Shown: positions 34,875 through 44,596 of the stretch, in pieces
Position numbering within the stretch: position 1 is the first letter of the stretch
How the letters are laid out: each line of letters begins with the position of its first letter
Origin: DOZZ01 sp963792655
Lineage (GTDB): Bacteria > Acidobacteriota > Terriglobia > Bryobacterales > Bryobacteraceae
NCBI GenBank assembly: GCA_963792655.1
Contig: CAWBWU010000003.1
Location: forward strand, 434,001-498,000
Direction: 5' to 3'
Length of the DNA: 64,000 bases
The notes under the pieces: generated by a model
What the model was told of the DNA's origin: nothing
What the model saw: the letters and a program-made list of their open reading frames with translations, nothing else
Database searches by the model: none
Position numbers and translations under genes: made by a program

Positions 34875-36928
34875 ATGTCCTTCCGCGCTCACCTTCGACG
34901 CACGCCGCGTTGTTTTTGGATTATCGCTATCTCCATGGCCGCAATGGCTGTCGTCGGCGCGCCTGCAAACGCGCGCGTGGTTCATATCTCCATAGACAGC
35001 CGCGTGTCGCCAGCATATGGAGGCAAAGCGTTCGGCGGGATCACCTATGAGATTGTTTCGGGGCACGCGAGCGGGGAACTTGACCCCAAAGAGCCGCTCA
35101 ACGCCATCATCAATGACATTGCGCTCGCGCCGCGCAACGCTCGGGGCAAGGTTGAGTACTCGGCTACGTTCACGCTGGTCAAGCCGATTGACCTTGCAAA
35201 AGCAAGCGGCGTTCTCATCTACCAAGTGCCCAATCGGGGCAACTCGCCGCTGAATCCTGAGCCTTCGGCGGATGAGCTCAATGGCGGGCACATTCTGCTG
35301 AGCAGCGGGTGGCAGGGCGATCTGACGCCAAGGAAGGGTCTCGAAACGCTCACCGTACCCGCCGCGAAGAACAGTGATGGTTCACCGATCACCGGTCCGG
35401 TCATCGCGCGTCTGAGCAACCTGCCTGAAAAGTCCACCACCGCTTCACTCACGCAAGGTTACTCCGGGCTCGCCTACCAGCGTCCGTTTACCCTCGATAC
35501 AACGAAAGCTCTGCTGACGGCGCAGTATTCGGACGACGGCGAACTCATTCCTGTGGCCGCGTCTGACTGGTCGTTCGCGGACTGCGGCAGGAATCCGTTT
35601 CCGGGAGACCCGGATGGGTCGAAGGTCTGCCTGAAGAGCGGCTTTCGACAGGACATGCTGTACCAGTTGGTATATACCGCGAAGGATCCGCTGGTTCTGG
35701 GCATTGGTTTCGCTGCAACGCGCGACATTGTTTCGTTCTTCCGTTATGCGATGAAAGATGGGGACGGCGCGCCGAATCCAGTTGCAGGCGCGGTGCGGCA
35801 TGCGATCGGGCTCGGCACGTCGCAATCCGGCAATTTCATCAAGAGCTTTGATTCATCTCGGTTTCAATCAGGACGAACAAAGACGAATCGTATGGGATGG
35901 AGTTCGACCGAACATTGCGGCGCGGCAGAGTCCTCTGAACTTCAGGTTTGCCATTCCGGGCGGCGCCGCCGGTCTTTTTGAGCCGGGCAGCGAGGGCGTC
36001 CTGTGGTGGAGTGACTACCTTGACGCGGCCCGGAAACGGCCGAGGGCCGGCTTGCTGGATCGCTGCCGTGCGACCAAGACCTGTCCGAAAATCATGGAGA
36101 CTTTCGGGGCTTCGGAATTCTGGGGACTGCGCATGTCTCCGGGTCTTGTCGGAACGAAGGCGGAGGTGGACATTCCGCTGCCGGCAGAGGTTCGCCGATA
36201 CTACTTTCCCGGCGTTACCCATGGCGGAGGACGCGGAAGTTTTGAGGTGATTGCGCGGAGCGAGAATGCCCGCGGCTGCATGCTGCCGGCGAATCCTAAT
36301 TCGACCGCCGAGCCGATGCGCGCGCTTGAACATGCCCTCATTGCATGGGTGACGAACAACACCGCCCCACCCGCGAGCCGTTATCCCACGCTTGCGGCGG
36401 GACAGTTGGTGCCGACCGGACCATATGGCGATGGGTTTCCCCGCTATTCCGGGTGAGCCGCTGCCGGACCATTTGATCAACGCTCTTCCCGATTACGATT
36501 TTGGGCCGGAATTTCGATACAACGATCTCTCCGGCTCGATCAGCCGGCAACCGCCCTCGATCAAGGGGATCATTCCCATGCTGGTCCCCAAGACCGACGC
36601 CGACGGAAACGAAATGGCAGGCGAGCCCTCCGTGCTTCACCAAGCCCCGCTTGGGACCTACCTCGGGTGGAACGTCACCGCCTCCGGTTATCTGAAGGGG
36701 CGCGCGTGCGGCTTCTCGGGCGGCTACATCCCTTTCTTCGCTACCCGGGCGGCGCGGCTGGCGGCTGACGATCCACGGCCTTCACTCGAAGAACGGTATG
36801 GCACGCATGACGCCTGGGTGGCGAAGGTTCGTGCTGCTGCCGAGTCCGAAGTCCGGCGCGGATTTCTGCTGCGGGATGACGCCGATCGTCTGGTGCGTGA
36901 AGCCGATGCAAGCAACGTCTTGAGGTGA
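34875..36928 (+). CDS. Secreted alpha/beta-hydrolase-domain protein, two frameshifts
   Basis: Start ATG 34875 with signal peptide (FWIIAISMAAMAVVGAPANA). The restored protein is ~683 residues. Parts: KVEYSATFTLVKPIDLAKAS and GVLIYQVPNRGNSPLNPEPS near the N-terminus, then AIGLGTSQSGNFIKSF, where SQSG is the expected nucleophile elbow (G-x-S-x-S-G). The frame shifts near 35860; the next piece runs LIHLGFNQDEQRRIVWDGVR to PTGPYGDGFPRYSG. A second shift near 36430 leads to PGEPLPDHLINALPDYDFGP and the C-terminus. The family is widespread in Acidobacteria and Proteobacteria as uncharacterised secreted alpha/beta hydrolases. Substrate unknown. Confidence 0.75.
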
Positions 36929-37417
36929 TTTTTGACGTTCGCACTCGTCTTGAATTTGCATGCCACGTTGATTTAACCGCTCTCACGCGCGCGGCTCGTA
37001 CGCCGCGCATAGCGTTATTTCGGTCCGCAACACCTGGAACAAACTCATTGAACTCTCTTGATCGAATTCGTGCGCACGGCCGGTGACATGCGAGCGAAGT
37101 TTTCCGCTTATATCGATAACTTACGCTGTTTAACGGTCGACTGAAACGAGTGCGGAGAGAAGGGTGTCCGTCTTCTCTCTAACTGCGGGCTCGGTTCCGG
37201 CGTTCTTGCAAATGCGGTCGGCTCATACACGCTCCACCGCCAAATCCCAAAGCCCCTGGCGGAAAGTGTGCTGCCGCCCGCAGCAACATTCGGAATGCCC
37301 TTTTTCTCGCGGAAAGAAGCTGTGCTTTCGAACGACAGCGCCATCATGCAGGCCTTTCACCCCGGCGTGCTTACACTGCGGCCTGCGGTTGAACACGCAA
37401 CCGTACGGCACCCACGT
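36929..37417. other. Intergenic stretch with one dispersed repeat
   Basis: Holds repeat copy 2 near its start. From ~37150 to ~37498 a plus-strand frame without stops reads family-less sequence (NCGLGSGVLANAVGSYTL, EAVLSNDSAIMQAFHPGVL); it could be a gene remnant, but I recognise nothing. Confidence 0.4.
36977..37002 (+). repeat. Dispersed intergenic repeat, copy 2
   Basis: CCGCTCTCACGCGCGCGGCT then CGTACG, matching the copies at 14031, 40857 and 55865 with two missing bases in the middle. Confidence 0.55.
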
Positions 37418-38161
37418 CTACGAAATGGCCTTGGCTATTGCGAACGCGGCGCCTGCTGCCAGGCCGCCAATCAACAATGTCTGGCCCGCGCTGCGTAAAG
37501 GGGGAGCTCCCGTCGCGCCGCCCTTTAGATAACCGAACACTGCCAACGCCAGCAGTGTGAGAACAACCGACAGCTTGAGCGCATTCGCCGCGTTTTCCGC
37601 AAACATATAGGGCGCAAGCGGAATAAAGCCGCCTACTACGTAGGAAAGCGCAATGGTGCCAGCGCTCCGAAGAGCGCGGCCTGGTGTTGGCTCCTCAAGC
37701 CCCAATTCGAAGCGCATCATGAAGTCGATCCACGCTTTCGGATTCTGACTGAGCGCCTCTGTGATCATCGCCGTGTGCTCCGCTGTCAGTCCGAAGCCGG
37801 AGAAGACTTTCGCAACTTCCTGCTTCTCCTCCTCTGGAGATTCCTGCACCTCGCGCTCTTCACGCAATCGCTCTGCCCCGTAATGATCTGCGTCGCCTCG
37901 CGCGGCAAGATAACCGCCAAGGCCCATTGCAATTGATCCAGCCACGATTTCAGCAAGGCCGGCAGTGACCACGATGTGGGTAGAACCAGCTGCGCCCGAC
38001 AGTCCAGCAGCAAGAGCAAACGGAACCGTCAGCCCGTCGGACATCCCGATAACGATGTCCCGTACGAGTTCACCCGACGTGAAGTGCCGCTCTGTATGGC
38101 GTGTCAAAGGCATGGAAAGGTATGTCGAGAATAGCGCACCGATCAAAGCCGCGGCGCGCAC
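37418..38161 (-). CDS. VIT1/CCC1-family metal transporter-like protein
   Basis: 247 residues as the full frame; ATG 38113 (MPLTRHTERHFTSGELVRD) is the likelier start, as family members begin near HxxxxxxxRD. FTSGELVRDIVIGMSDGLTVPFALAAGL is the diagnostic first membrane segment. It continues with GSIAMGLGGYLAARGDADHY, a charged cytosolic metal-binding stretch (REEREVQESPEEEKQEVAKVF), and three more membrane spans. Eukaryotic relatives move Fe2+ or Mn2+ into vacuoles; bacterial ones probably export or handle these ions. Confidence 0.9.
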   Translation of the reverse strand: MRAAALIGALFSTYLSMPLTRHTERHFTSGELVRDIVIGMSDGLTVPFALAAGLSGAAGSTHIVVTAGLAEIVAGSIAMGLGGYLAARGDADHYGAERLREEREVQESPEEEKQEVAKVFSGFGLTAEHTAMITEALSQNPKAWIDFMMRFELGLEEPTPGRALRSAGTIALSYVVGGFIPLAPYMFAENAANALKLSVVLTLLALAVFGYLKGGATGAPPLRSAGQTLLIGGLAAGAAFAIAKAIS

Positions 38162-38202
38162 GACAACCGGCGGATTATTTTTCTGAGATGGCGAGCCTTC
38201 GC

Positions 38203-39618
38203 TTAGATACGCACCTCTTCGGCGGCATCCACCGTGCAGCGCGGAAGCTGAACGATAACCGTTGATCCCTGGCCCTCTGAACCGATCTCGATCGTTCCCT
38301 GGTGCCGTTCAACAATCCATTGCGCGATCGAGAGCCCCAGGCCAGCCCCACCCATTGCGCGCGACCGCACTTTGTCTGCGCGCCAGAAGCGATCGAACAC
38401 TTTGGGCAGATCTTCGGGCGCGATGCCGATTCCGGTGTCGCGCAAAACCACCTGAGCGAACGCGTCGCGCGCGGTCACACTGAAATGGATGTTGCCTCCG
38501 GCTTCCGTATACTTGACCGCGTTATCCAGCAAGATCAGCCAGAGCCGGGCCAACGCCGCTTCATCGGCATGCACCAGAACAGGCTCTCCGGGCACTGTAA
38601 TGGATACGCCGATCTCCTTCGACTGCCCGAGCGTTAACGCCTGCTCGGCAGCATCCTGCACGCTCGGCGTGAGATCGACCGGAGCGAGATGCATTTCCTC
38701 GTGTCCCGAATCTGCCCTTGCCAAAAGCAGCAGGTCGTCGATTAAGCGAGCGCTGCGGTTTGACTCGCGCGCTATCTTGCGCATCGCATCCAGCAGATCT
38801 TCGCGGCTGCGGTCGCGCCGCAATGAGAAATCGGCGGCAGTCTGGATCAGCGTCAGAGGGGCGCGCAACTCATGGGACGCGTCCGCCGTAAATTGCACGA
38901 TGCGCTGTACCGCCGCCTCGATGCGACCGAGCATCTCGTTCAGAGTTACGGTTAATCGCCTCAGTTCATCGTTTGCCGCAGGTTCGGCAAGACGACTCGA
39001 GAGGTTCGCGATGCTGATGCGCCGGGCCGCGCTTGTGATGCGATCCACCGGTGCTAATGCACGGGTGCTGATCCACAAACCGCCGAAGCCTGCAAGCGCC
39101 AGAAACACCGGTCCCAGGATGAGCAGCATGTGTTCAAAACGCGTTGTCGAGTCTTGAAAATCATGTAGTGGCTCTGCCACCTGGACCATGAACACCGAGC
39201 CCCCTGTGGTGATCGCTCCGGAGACGACGCGCAAGTCGGCCCCGCCCTGAGACTGGGTCGAGTAGTTCAGCATCGAATCGTGCGGTGCCGGAGTAACTGC
39301 CTGCAAGGAATTTGCAGGCAATCGCTCGGAGCGATAGAGCACACGACCTTTCTCGTCGAGAACCTGGACCAGACCGCCGCCCAGACCTAATAGCGCATGT
39401 TCACGAAACTCTTCCTCGAGTTGCGCACGTGAAATGGCCGCCTCTTTGCGGACAAAGTTCTGAACATCTCCGATGCGTGCCTGCAGGTCATGATCGACCG
39501 TTTCGAGCACGCTCGCACGCATCGCAATCCAAGCCGATGCGCCAAATAGGGCGAGCATTACGGCCAGCGTGAACGAGTACCAGACAGTCAAACGAACACG
39601 AATTGAATTCGAAATCAC
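38203..39618 (-). CDS. Two-component sensor histidine kinase
   Basis: 471 residues from GTG 39618, whose GTGA overlaps the response-regulator stop. Two membrane segments (~13-33 and ~160-182) bound a ~125-residue periplasmic sensor. HAMP follows, then HisKA with ASHELRAPLTLIQTAADF (phosphorylated His), and HATPase with LDNAVKYTEAGG (N box), LRDTGIGIAPEDL (G1) and MGGAGLGLSIAQWIVERHQG (G2). It partners the response regulator directly upstream. The divergent PepSY-like gene is a plausible target, as in many periplasm-stress systems. Confidence 0.93.
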   Translation of the reverse strand: MISNSIRVRLTVWYSFTLAVMLALFGASAWIAMRASVLETVDHDLQARIGDVQNFVRKEAAISRAQLEEEFREHALLGLGGGLVQVLDEKGRVLYRSERLPANSLQAVTPAPHDSMLNYSTQSQGGADLRVVSGAITTGGSVFMVQVAEPLHDFQDSTTRFEHMLLILGPVFLALAGFGGLWISTRALAPVDRITSAARRISIANLSSRLAEPAANDELRRLTVTLNEMLGRIEAAVQRIVQFTADASHELRAPLTLIQTAADFSLRRDRSREDLLDAMRKIARESNRSARLIDDLLLLARADSGHEEMHLAPVDLTPSVQDAAEQALTLGQSKEIGVSITVPGEPVLVHADEAALARLWLILLDNAVKYTEAGGNIHFSVTARDAFAQVVLRDTGIGIAPEDLPKVFDRFWRADKVRSRAMGGAGLGLSIAQWIVERHQGTIEIGSEGQGSTVIVQLPRCTVDAAEEVRI

Positions 39619-40292
39619 GGGCCATCTTCTCTCAATCGATAACCGATGCCGCGCACCGTATGAATCAGGCGTGTTTGTCCGGGCAAGTCGACTTTGGCGC
39701 GCAGAAAACGGATGAACACATCGAGATTATTGCCGTCGATCTCGCGTTCGTTGCCCCATACCTCTTCGATGAGCCTGCGCCGCGTTGCTACCCGGCCAGC
39801 ACACCTGATGAGATATTCAAGCAGCGAAAATTCAGTTTTGGTGAGGCGCAACGGCACCGAGTCGCGCCACACCTCATGCATCCCGAGATCCATGAGCAGT
39901 ACGCCGTAGCGCAGGCGCGATTGATCCGCATTCGAGATGAACCGAGTGCGCGCTCGCAGCCTCGCCAGCAGCACGGGAAATGAGAACGGTTTGGTCAGAT
40001 AGTCATCGGCCCCGGCATCGAGGCCGCGCACAATGTCAGTCGCCGAGTCTCGGGCCGTCAACAGCAGGATCGGAGTTTGGATGCTCTTGGCCCGCAACCG
40101 GCGTGTCAGCTCCAACCCATCGATTCGTGGAAGCATGATGTCCAGCAACATGACATCGAACGCGTTTGTCTCCGCTGCGCGCAACCCTGCGGCGCCATCG
40201 AAGCAGAGCGTTACAGAGTTGCCTTCCTCTTCCAGCCCGCGGCCAACATACTGGGCGACGTCCCGGTCGTCTTCGACTATGAGAACGCGCAT
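39615..40292 (-). CDS. OmpR-family response regulator
   Basis: 225 residues from ATG 40292 (MRVLIVEDDRDVAQYVGRGL); 15 upstream in-frame codons are not family-like. Receiver domain: acidic pair EDD, phospho-acceptor Asp in VMLLDIMLPRIDGLEL, and Lys in DDYLTKPFSFPVLLARLRAR. The winged-helix DNA-binding domain follows (RLTKTEFSLLEYLIRCAGRV, LDVFIRFLRAKVD, IHTVRGIGYRL). It overlaps the kinase gene by 4 nt. Confidence 0.95.
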   Translation of the reverse strand: MRVLIVEDDRDVAQYVGRGLEEEGNSVTLCFDGAAGLRAAETNAFDVMLLDIMLPRIDGLELTRRLRAKSIQTPILLLTARDSATDIVRGLDAGADDYLTKPFSFPVLLARLRARTRFISNADQSRLRYGVLLMDLGMHEVWRDSVPLRLTKTEFSLLEYLIRCAGRVATRRRLIEEVWGNEREIDGNNLDVFIRFLRAKVDLPGQTRLIHTVRGIGYRLREDGP

Positions 40293-40398
40293 GCAAACAC
40301 TTGAGACCAGCTTAAGGCAACAGAATTCTTGGGGCACGGGCTCGATTTCAGGTCATTTTCAGAAGCGCCCCGGATACTGACGTCAGAGGATTTCAGTG

Positions 40399-40842
40399 AT
40401 GACTACATGTAAGATCACTTGCTGCGCGGTCGTATTTGCAGCGATGCTAACGGCCGAGAGCAAAGTCAAGTTATCGAGTTTGCCCGCCGCAGTACAAACC
40501 ACAGTCAAGAATCAGACCAAGACGGCGAAGCTCGTCGGCATCTCAAAAGAAATTGAAGGCGGCCAGACGTTGTACGAAGTCGAAACACTGATCGACGGCA
40601 AGAGCCGCGACCTGATTGTGAATAAGGCGGGCGCCGTCATCGAAGTAGAAGAGCAAGTCGCGATCGATACTATCCCCGCCGCTGCACGCGCCGGGATCGA
40701 ACAGAAAACCGCAGGCGGCAAGATCAAGAAAGTCGAACTGCTCACCAAAGGTTCCGAGAAGAGCTATGAAGTGTCCTATGTGACTAAGAGCGGCAAAAAT
40801 GCCGAGTATGGAATCAACGCCGACGGTTCAGCCCACAAGTAA
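40399..40842 (+). CDS. Secreted PepSY-like domain protein
   Basis: 147 residues from ATG 40399 with a signal peptide (KITCCAVVFAAMLTAES). Two PepSY-like alpha/beta units: LPAAVQTTVKNQTKTAKLVG...YEVETLIDGKSRDLIVNKAG and IPAAARAGIEQKTAGGKIKKVELLTK...YEVSYVTKSGKNAEYGINAD. PepSY proteins in the periplasm often modulate proteases or bind ligands. It is divergent from the two-component system with 106 nt between, a frequent arrangement for a regulated target. Confidence 0.85.
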   Translation: MTTCKITCCAVVFAAMLTAESKVKLSSLPAAVQTTVKNQTKTAKLVGISKEIEGGQTLYEVETLIDGKSRDLIVNKAGAVIEVEEQVAIDTIPAAARAGIEQKTAGGKIKKVELLTKGSEKSYEVSYVTKSGKNAEYGINADGSAHK

Positions 40843-40856
40843 GTGATTTAATTTGA

Positions 40857-40884
40857 CCGCTCGCTTACGCGCGCGGCACGTACG
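40857..40884 (+). repeat. Dispersed intergenic repeat, copy 3
   Basis: CCGCTCGCTTACGCGCGCGG then CACGTACG, the longest copy in the window; it matches 14031-14056 almost exactly. Confidence 0.6.
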
Positions 40885-40927
40885 CGGGTTACGCAAAGTG
40901 CCTTGCTTATCTCCAACACATGCCACA

Positions 40928-42463
40928 TCAATGTGCGTGGCCGAGACCGAATGCATAGAGCGTTCCGTCGTAGGTGCCAACGTACACCCGTCCGCCGGCG
41001 ACGACCGGTGCACTGAAGTGCGTGAAGCTGCTCATTACGGTGCCGCTGGAGTACAGCTCCTTTCCGGTTTCGGCATCGAACGCGTGGAGTGTTGCTCTGC
41101 CCGTAGGTGTGGTGTAGCGCTCTGCCGAAGTAAGGATGCGCCCGCCGGAATCGACTTGGCGCGCGTTCTCACCGCTCGCGAGTGCAAACACCACACCATT
41201 CGCGACGACCGGCGGTTCGGGCTGAGCAAGATCGGCGCTGACCCACATCGGCGTCAGTACCGGCTTGTTCTCTTTCGCCTCCACCTTGAACGCCATCAGG
41301 CTACCGTTCGGTGCATCGCCATAAGCTTTCGCGAACTTCGCGGTCTTTGAAGGTGGTCCATAAGCAGGCGCAAAGAGCCAGCGCTCTTTGTTGGGCAGTA
41401 CTGCGGTTGCGAACGCACCCCAGAAGCCATGAGCCTGAAAGTTCTGATCGTCGTTCGCGAGCAGGCCGCTCCGGTAGAGCGGCGTGCGGTGATCGTCGCC
41501 GCCAAGCTTCTTCGCATCCAGCAAATAAATCACGCCCTCTTTGCCGCCGCCGGCCACCAGCGTCCAATTCTGAAAGGGAAAAATGATGGGCGTGACGTTC
41601 CCCATGTCGAGATCTTTCTTATCGATCCAGCCCTGGTTCTCGGGCGTGTAGTAATCCATCAGCTTCAGATCTTTGGCAGAGATGCCCACAAAGCTGTTGG
41701 CGAACTTGCCTGCTTCTGCATCGAATTTGCCGTCGCCGGTCTCGACGAAGATCTCGCCGTCTTTCGAGATCGAAGGACCGCCACGCCCCCAAATCCCTCC
41801 GCCGCCGGTCGGTGCGGCCACAAAGCTCATGACCGTGTGAGCCGGATCTTTAATGGCCATCGCGTAAACCGTCGAACGGTTCGCATTGCAGCCTTGTGAG
41901 GTGGCGGTATAGATGACTCCGTTCACAAGATTCAGGCTCCATGGCTTCGCAAACGCAGGAGTGAACTGCACGGGCGGCATCTTGTCTTCGCCATTCGCAA
42001 GATTCAGCGTATGGAGCTTGCCGTCGGAGGCGAGCACGTACGCGGTCGAGCCTTCGAGCACCGGCGTTGCATTCAGAGCATTCGGACAAAGCCAGTTCGG
42101 AGAATTCTTGGCCGTACCCTCGGCCTGAAACTTTTTCTCCCACATCAATTTGCCGGAGTCCGCATCGATCGCAAAGACCTTGTCGGAAGCTCCCGCGACG
42201 AACACCACTTCAGTGAACGCGTTGGCAGTAATCACCTGACGGCGAACCAACGGCACGGTCAAGCTATTCAGCTCACGCGGATCGTTGCTGAGCTTCAGGC
42301 TCCACTCGAGCTTCAGCTTGCTCACGTTTCCCTTCGTGAGTTCGCTCTCTTCCTGTGCCCAACTGGTGCGCTGCGGATCGCCGCCAAAGGTTGCCCAGTC
42401 CTGCGCGCAGAGAGCAGAGACAGCAAGCGCCACGATTGGCATGCATCGAAATATGGCCGTCAT
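40928..42463 (-). CDS. Secreted PQQ-type beta-propeller protein
   Basis: 511 residues with signal peptide (IVALAVSALCAQDW). Repeated propeller blades of the PQQ-repeat kind: TANAFTEVVFVAGASDKVFA, IDADSGKLMWEKKF, TAYVLASDGKLHTLNLANGE, NGVVFALASGENARQVDSG, FDAETGKELYSSG and VYVGTYDGTLYAFGLG. It lacks the Cys-Cys pair and cytochrome domain of quinoprotein alcohol dehydrogenases, so it may be a BamB-like or PQQ-like scaffold and not an enzyme. Stands alone; nearest genes are a repeat-bearing gap and Gfo/Idh. Confidence 0.85.
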   Translation of the reverse strand: MTAIFRCMPIVALAVSALCAQDWATFGGDPQRTSWAQEESELTKGNVSKLKLEWSLKLSNDPRELNSLTVPLVRRQVITANAFTEVVFVAGASDKVFAIDADSGKLMWEKKFQAEGTAKNSPNWLCPNALNATPVLEGSTAYVLASDGKLHTLNLANGEDKMPPVQFTPAFAKPWSLNLVNGVIYTATSQGCNANRSTVYAMAIKDPAHTVMSFVAAPTGGGGIWGRGGPSISKDGEIFVETGDGKFDAEAGKFANSFVGISAKDLKLMDYYTPENQGWIDKKDLDMGNVTPIIFPFQNWTLVAGGGKEGVIYLLDAKKLGGDDHRTPLYRSGLLANDDQNFQAHGFWGAFATAVLPNKERWLFAPAYGPPSKTAKFAKAYGDAPNGSLMAFKVEAKENKPVLTPMWVSADLAQPEPPVVANGVVFALASGENARQVDSGGRILTSAERYTTPTGRATLHAFDAETGKELYSSGTVMSSFTHFSAPVVAGGRVYVGTYDGTLYAFGLGHAH

Positions 42464-42557
42464 CGATTATGAATTTCCTTTTCGCAAAGCAATGAAACGA
42501 TCATTAGCTCTACCAAGTTATTACAGGCAGGGATATCCGCTTTCGCAGCAGCGTGCC

Positions 42558-43656
42558 TCAACGTTGGTGGATCTCAGCAATCGGAACGGACCGGTGCTCC
42601 GCGAGCGACCGATACCCCGCTTCGATCACGGCCATGGTGCCCAGATTCTCTTCGCCATTCACGTGCGGCTCGGTTCCGGTCGCGATTGCGTTCATCAGGT
42701 CGCCCATCGGTCCGGCAAACGCGTCAGGGAACCAGACTTCTTTCCACCGCGGCGTGATCCACACACCGGGCTGAGTGGAGAACGTGATGGTGCTTGGCTG
42801 CCGGTTCGGGTATGCGGGCCAACCGATGGTGCCCTCCGCCAAGCCGCCCGTGCCTTCCACACGCCACTTGATGTACGGGCTTAGATCATCGCGCTCGTTT
42901 TGCGGTCCAACCCAAACATCGTCCCAAGCTGTTGCACGAAAGCCGTTGGCGTACTCAAGGATGTAGAGACAGATGCCATCCTCATGCGCGAACTGCGTGC
43001 GCGGGTCGCGTCGCGCGCTGACATAGATCGAATGCGGATCGCCGAACAAGTAGCGGAAGCTGTCAATGTGATGGATGCTCATGTTGAGCAGCGTCAGGCG
43101 CGTGTATTTTTGAAGCCATTGCTGCCAGTGCGGCACGGCGCGCATCTCAATGGTGCCGAGCACCGGCGCGCCCAGATCGCCGCGCTCAATCAACGCCTTC
43201 ACGCTCCGAATGGATTGATCGAAGCGCATGTTCTGATTCACCGCCAGCGGTATTCCGCGTTCGCGGCACAGCCGTACCGTTTCGCGCGCTGTTTCGTAGT
43301 TGATGGCCAGCGGCTTTTGAGCCAGGATGCCCTTCAGATACCTGCCCTGCTCTACCGCCTGCTGAATGATCTCGAACTGCCGGTCCGGCGGCACTGCGAT
43401 GTCGAGGATTTCCACTGTGGGATCGGCCAGCATTTCACTGAGCGACGCAAAGACCTTCGGGATGCCGCGCTGTTCTGCTACCTGCGCGCGCGGACTCCAC
43501 GCGACGCGAATAAATACCGGCCACTCGGAAGCCGGCGTCGCGGTAGGCAGGTAGTTGCACATCGCGCATGATGAAGCCGCATCCGACGGCTCCGATCCCA
43601 AAATCGGAGCGCTGCGGTTTGGGCACTGCGTGTTGCAAATCCAGATCGAAATTCAA
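42558..43656 (-). CDS. Gfo/Idh/MocA-family oxidoreductase, one frameshift near 43495
   Basis: Starts at 43656 (MNFDLDLQHAVPKPQRSDFG). The Rossmann opening FGIGAVGCGFIMRDVQLPAY lies in one frame up to RRVESAR and continues in the next as QVAEQRGIPKVFASLSEML. Then VEILDIAVPPDRQFEIIQQA, AQKPLAINYETA with the active-site Lys, and LLNMSIHHIDSFRYLFGDP with the His pair. The restored length of ~365 residues is normal. Divergent from a TIM-barrel gene (43764) that probably shares its substrate pathway. Confidence 0.87.
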
Positions 43657-43763
43657 GCACGCTCCGTTCGTTTCGCGGGCCTTGCGGTTGCCTGATGGCA
43701 GCGAATGTTCATGATAGTATCGACCGTGTCTGGAGCGGAAACGATCGCCGGACGGGGGCCTTT

Positions 43764-44585
43764 GTGAAACTCGGTTTGATCAGTTCCGCATGGCTCGGCA
43801 CGCCGGTCGACACTGCCCGCGGAATCCAACTGACGCGCGAGATCGGGTTCGACACCATTGATGTGTTTGCCGATCCGATGGAGATCAGCCCGCAGGAGCG
43901 CAGGCTGATTCGCAAAGAATGCACCGCCGCGTCGCTGCCCGTGATTTCAACCGTGTGCTGCGCATTGGGGCTTGCCGATTTCAATAAGCCCGTGCGGGAC
44001 TTCCACACTGAACGGGCGAAACGCTATCTCGATTTCGGCTGTGAGCTCGATGCCAAAAATTTGTTGCTCGTGGTTGGAGAATACATCTGGCAGCAAGAGG
44101 TCATCGCGCCAGCCGATCAATGGAAGTGGGCGGTGGAAGAGGTGCGCCGCCTCGCCGAGTATGCGGACACACTCGGACTTGAACTGGCGATCGAGATCGA
44201 ACCGTTTCCTCTTTCGATCATCAATACAGCCGGCAAAATGGTGCAGTTCCTTGCCGACGTCGGGCACCCGCGCGCGAAAGCGAACATCGACATCTCTCAT
44301 TTGGTTTTGGCCGGAGATGCCGCCGAAACAATTCTCAATTTGAAAGGCAGGATCGCGCACGTGCACCTTTCAGACTGCAACGGAAAAGTTCATGGCGATC
44401 TCCCTCCGGGCAGAGGCACGGTGGACTTTCCGCCTTACCTGAGAGCGCTCCGCGATGCCGGCTTCACCGGGACGATCAGCATCGAGCTGGAGTACTCGCC
44501 CGAGCCCGACAAGATTGCGGAGTGGGTTCGCGAAGCGTACCACGCAACAGATCAGTTGATGCGAGCGGAAGGGATTCGCTCGTAA
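43764..44585 (+). CDS. Xylose-isomerase-like TIM-barrel protein
   Basis: 273 residues from GTG 43764 (MKLGLISSAWLGTPVDTA), chosen because GGGGG lies 6-8 nt upstream and the family begins here; the frame opens at an ATG 69 nt earlier. Metal sites: LAIEIEPFPLSI with Glu, KANIDISHLVLAG with Asp, HVHLSDCNGKVHGDLPPGRG with His and Asp/Glu, and ISIELEYSPEPD with the final Glu. It probably isomerises or epimerises a keto-sugar. The PhyH gene follows after 11 nt. Confidence 0.88.
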   Translation: MKLGLISSAWLGTPVDTARGIQLTREIGFDTIDVFADPMEISPQERRLIRKECTAASLPVISTVCCALGLADFNKPVRDFHTERAKRYLDFGCELDAKNLLLVVGEYIWQQEVIAPADQWKWAVEEVRRLAEYADTLGLELAIEIEPFPLSIINTAGKMVQFLADVGHPRAKANIDISHLVLAGDAAETILNLKGRIAHVHLSDCNGKVHGDLPPGRGTVDFPPYLRALRDAGFTGTISIELEYSPEPDKIAEWVREAYHATDQLMRAEGIRS

Positions 44586-44596
44586 GCAGGAGAAGC

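Noticed and set aside
43695..43763. ATG at 43695 as start of the TIM-barrel gene
   Set aside because: The 23 extra residues are not family-like; GTG 43764 has a ribosome site and fits the usual N-terminus.
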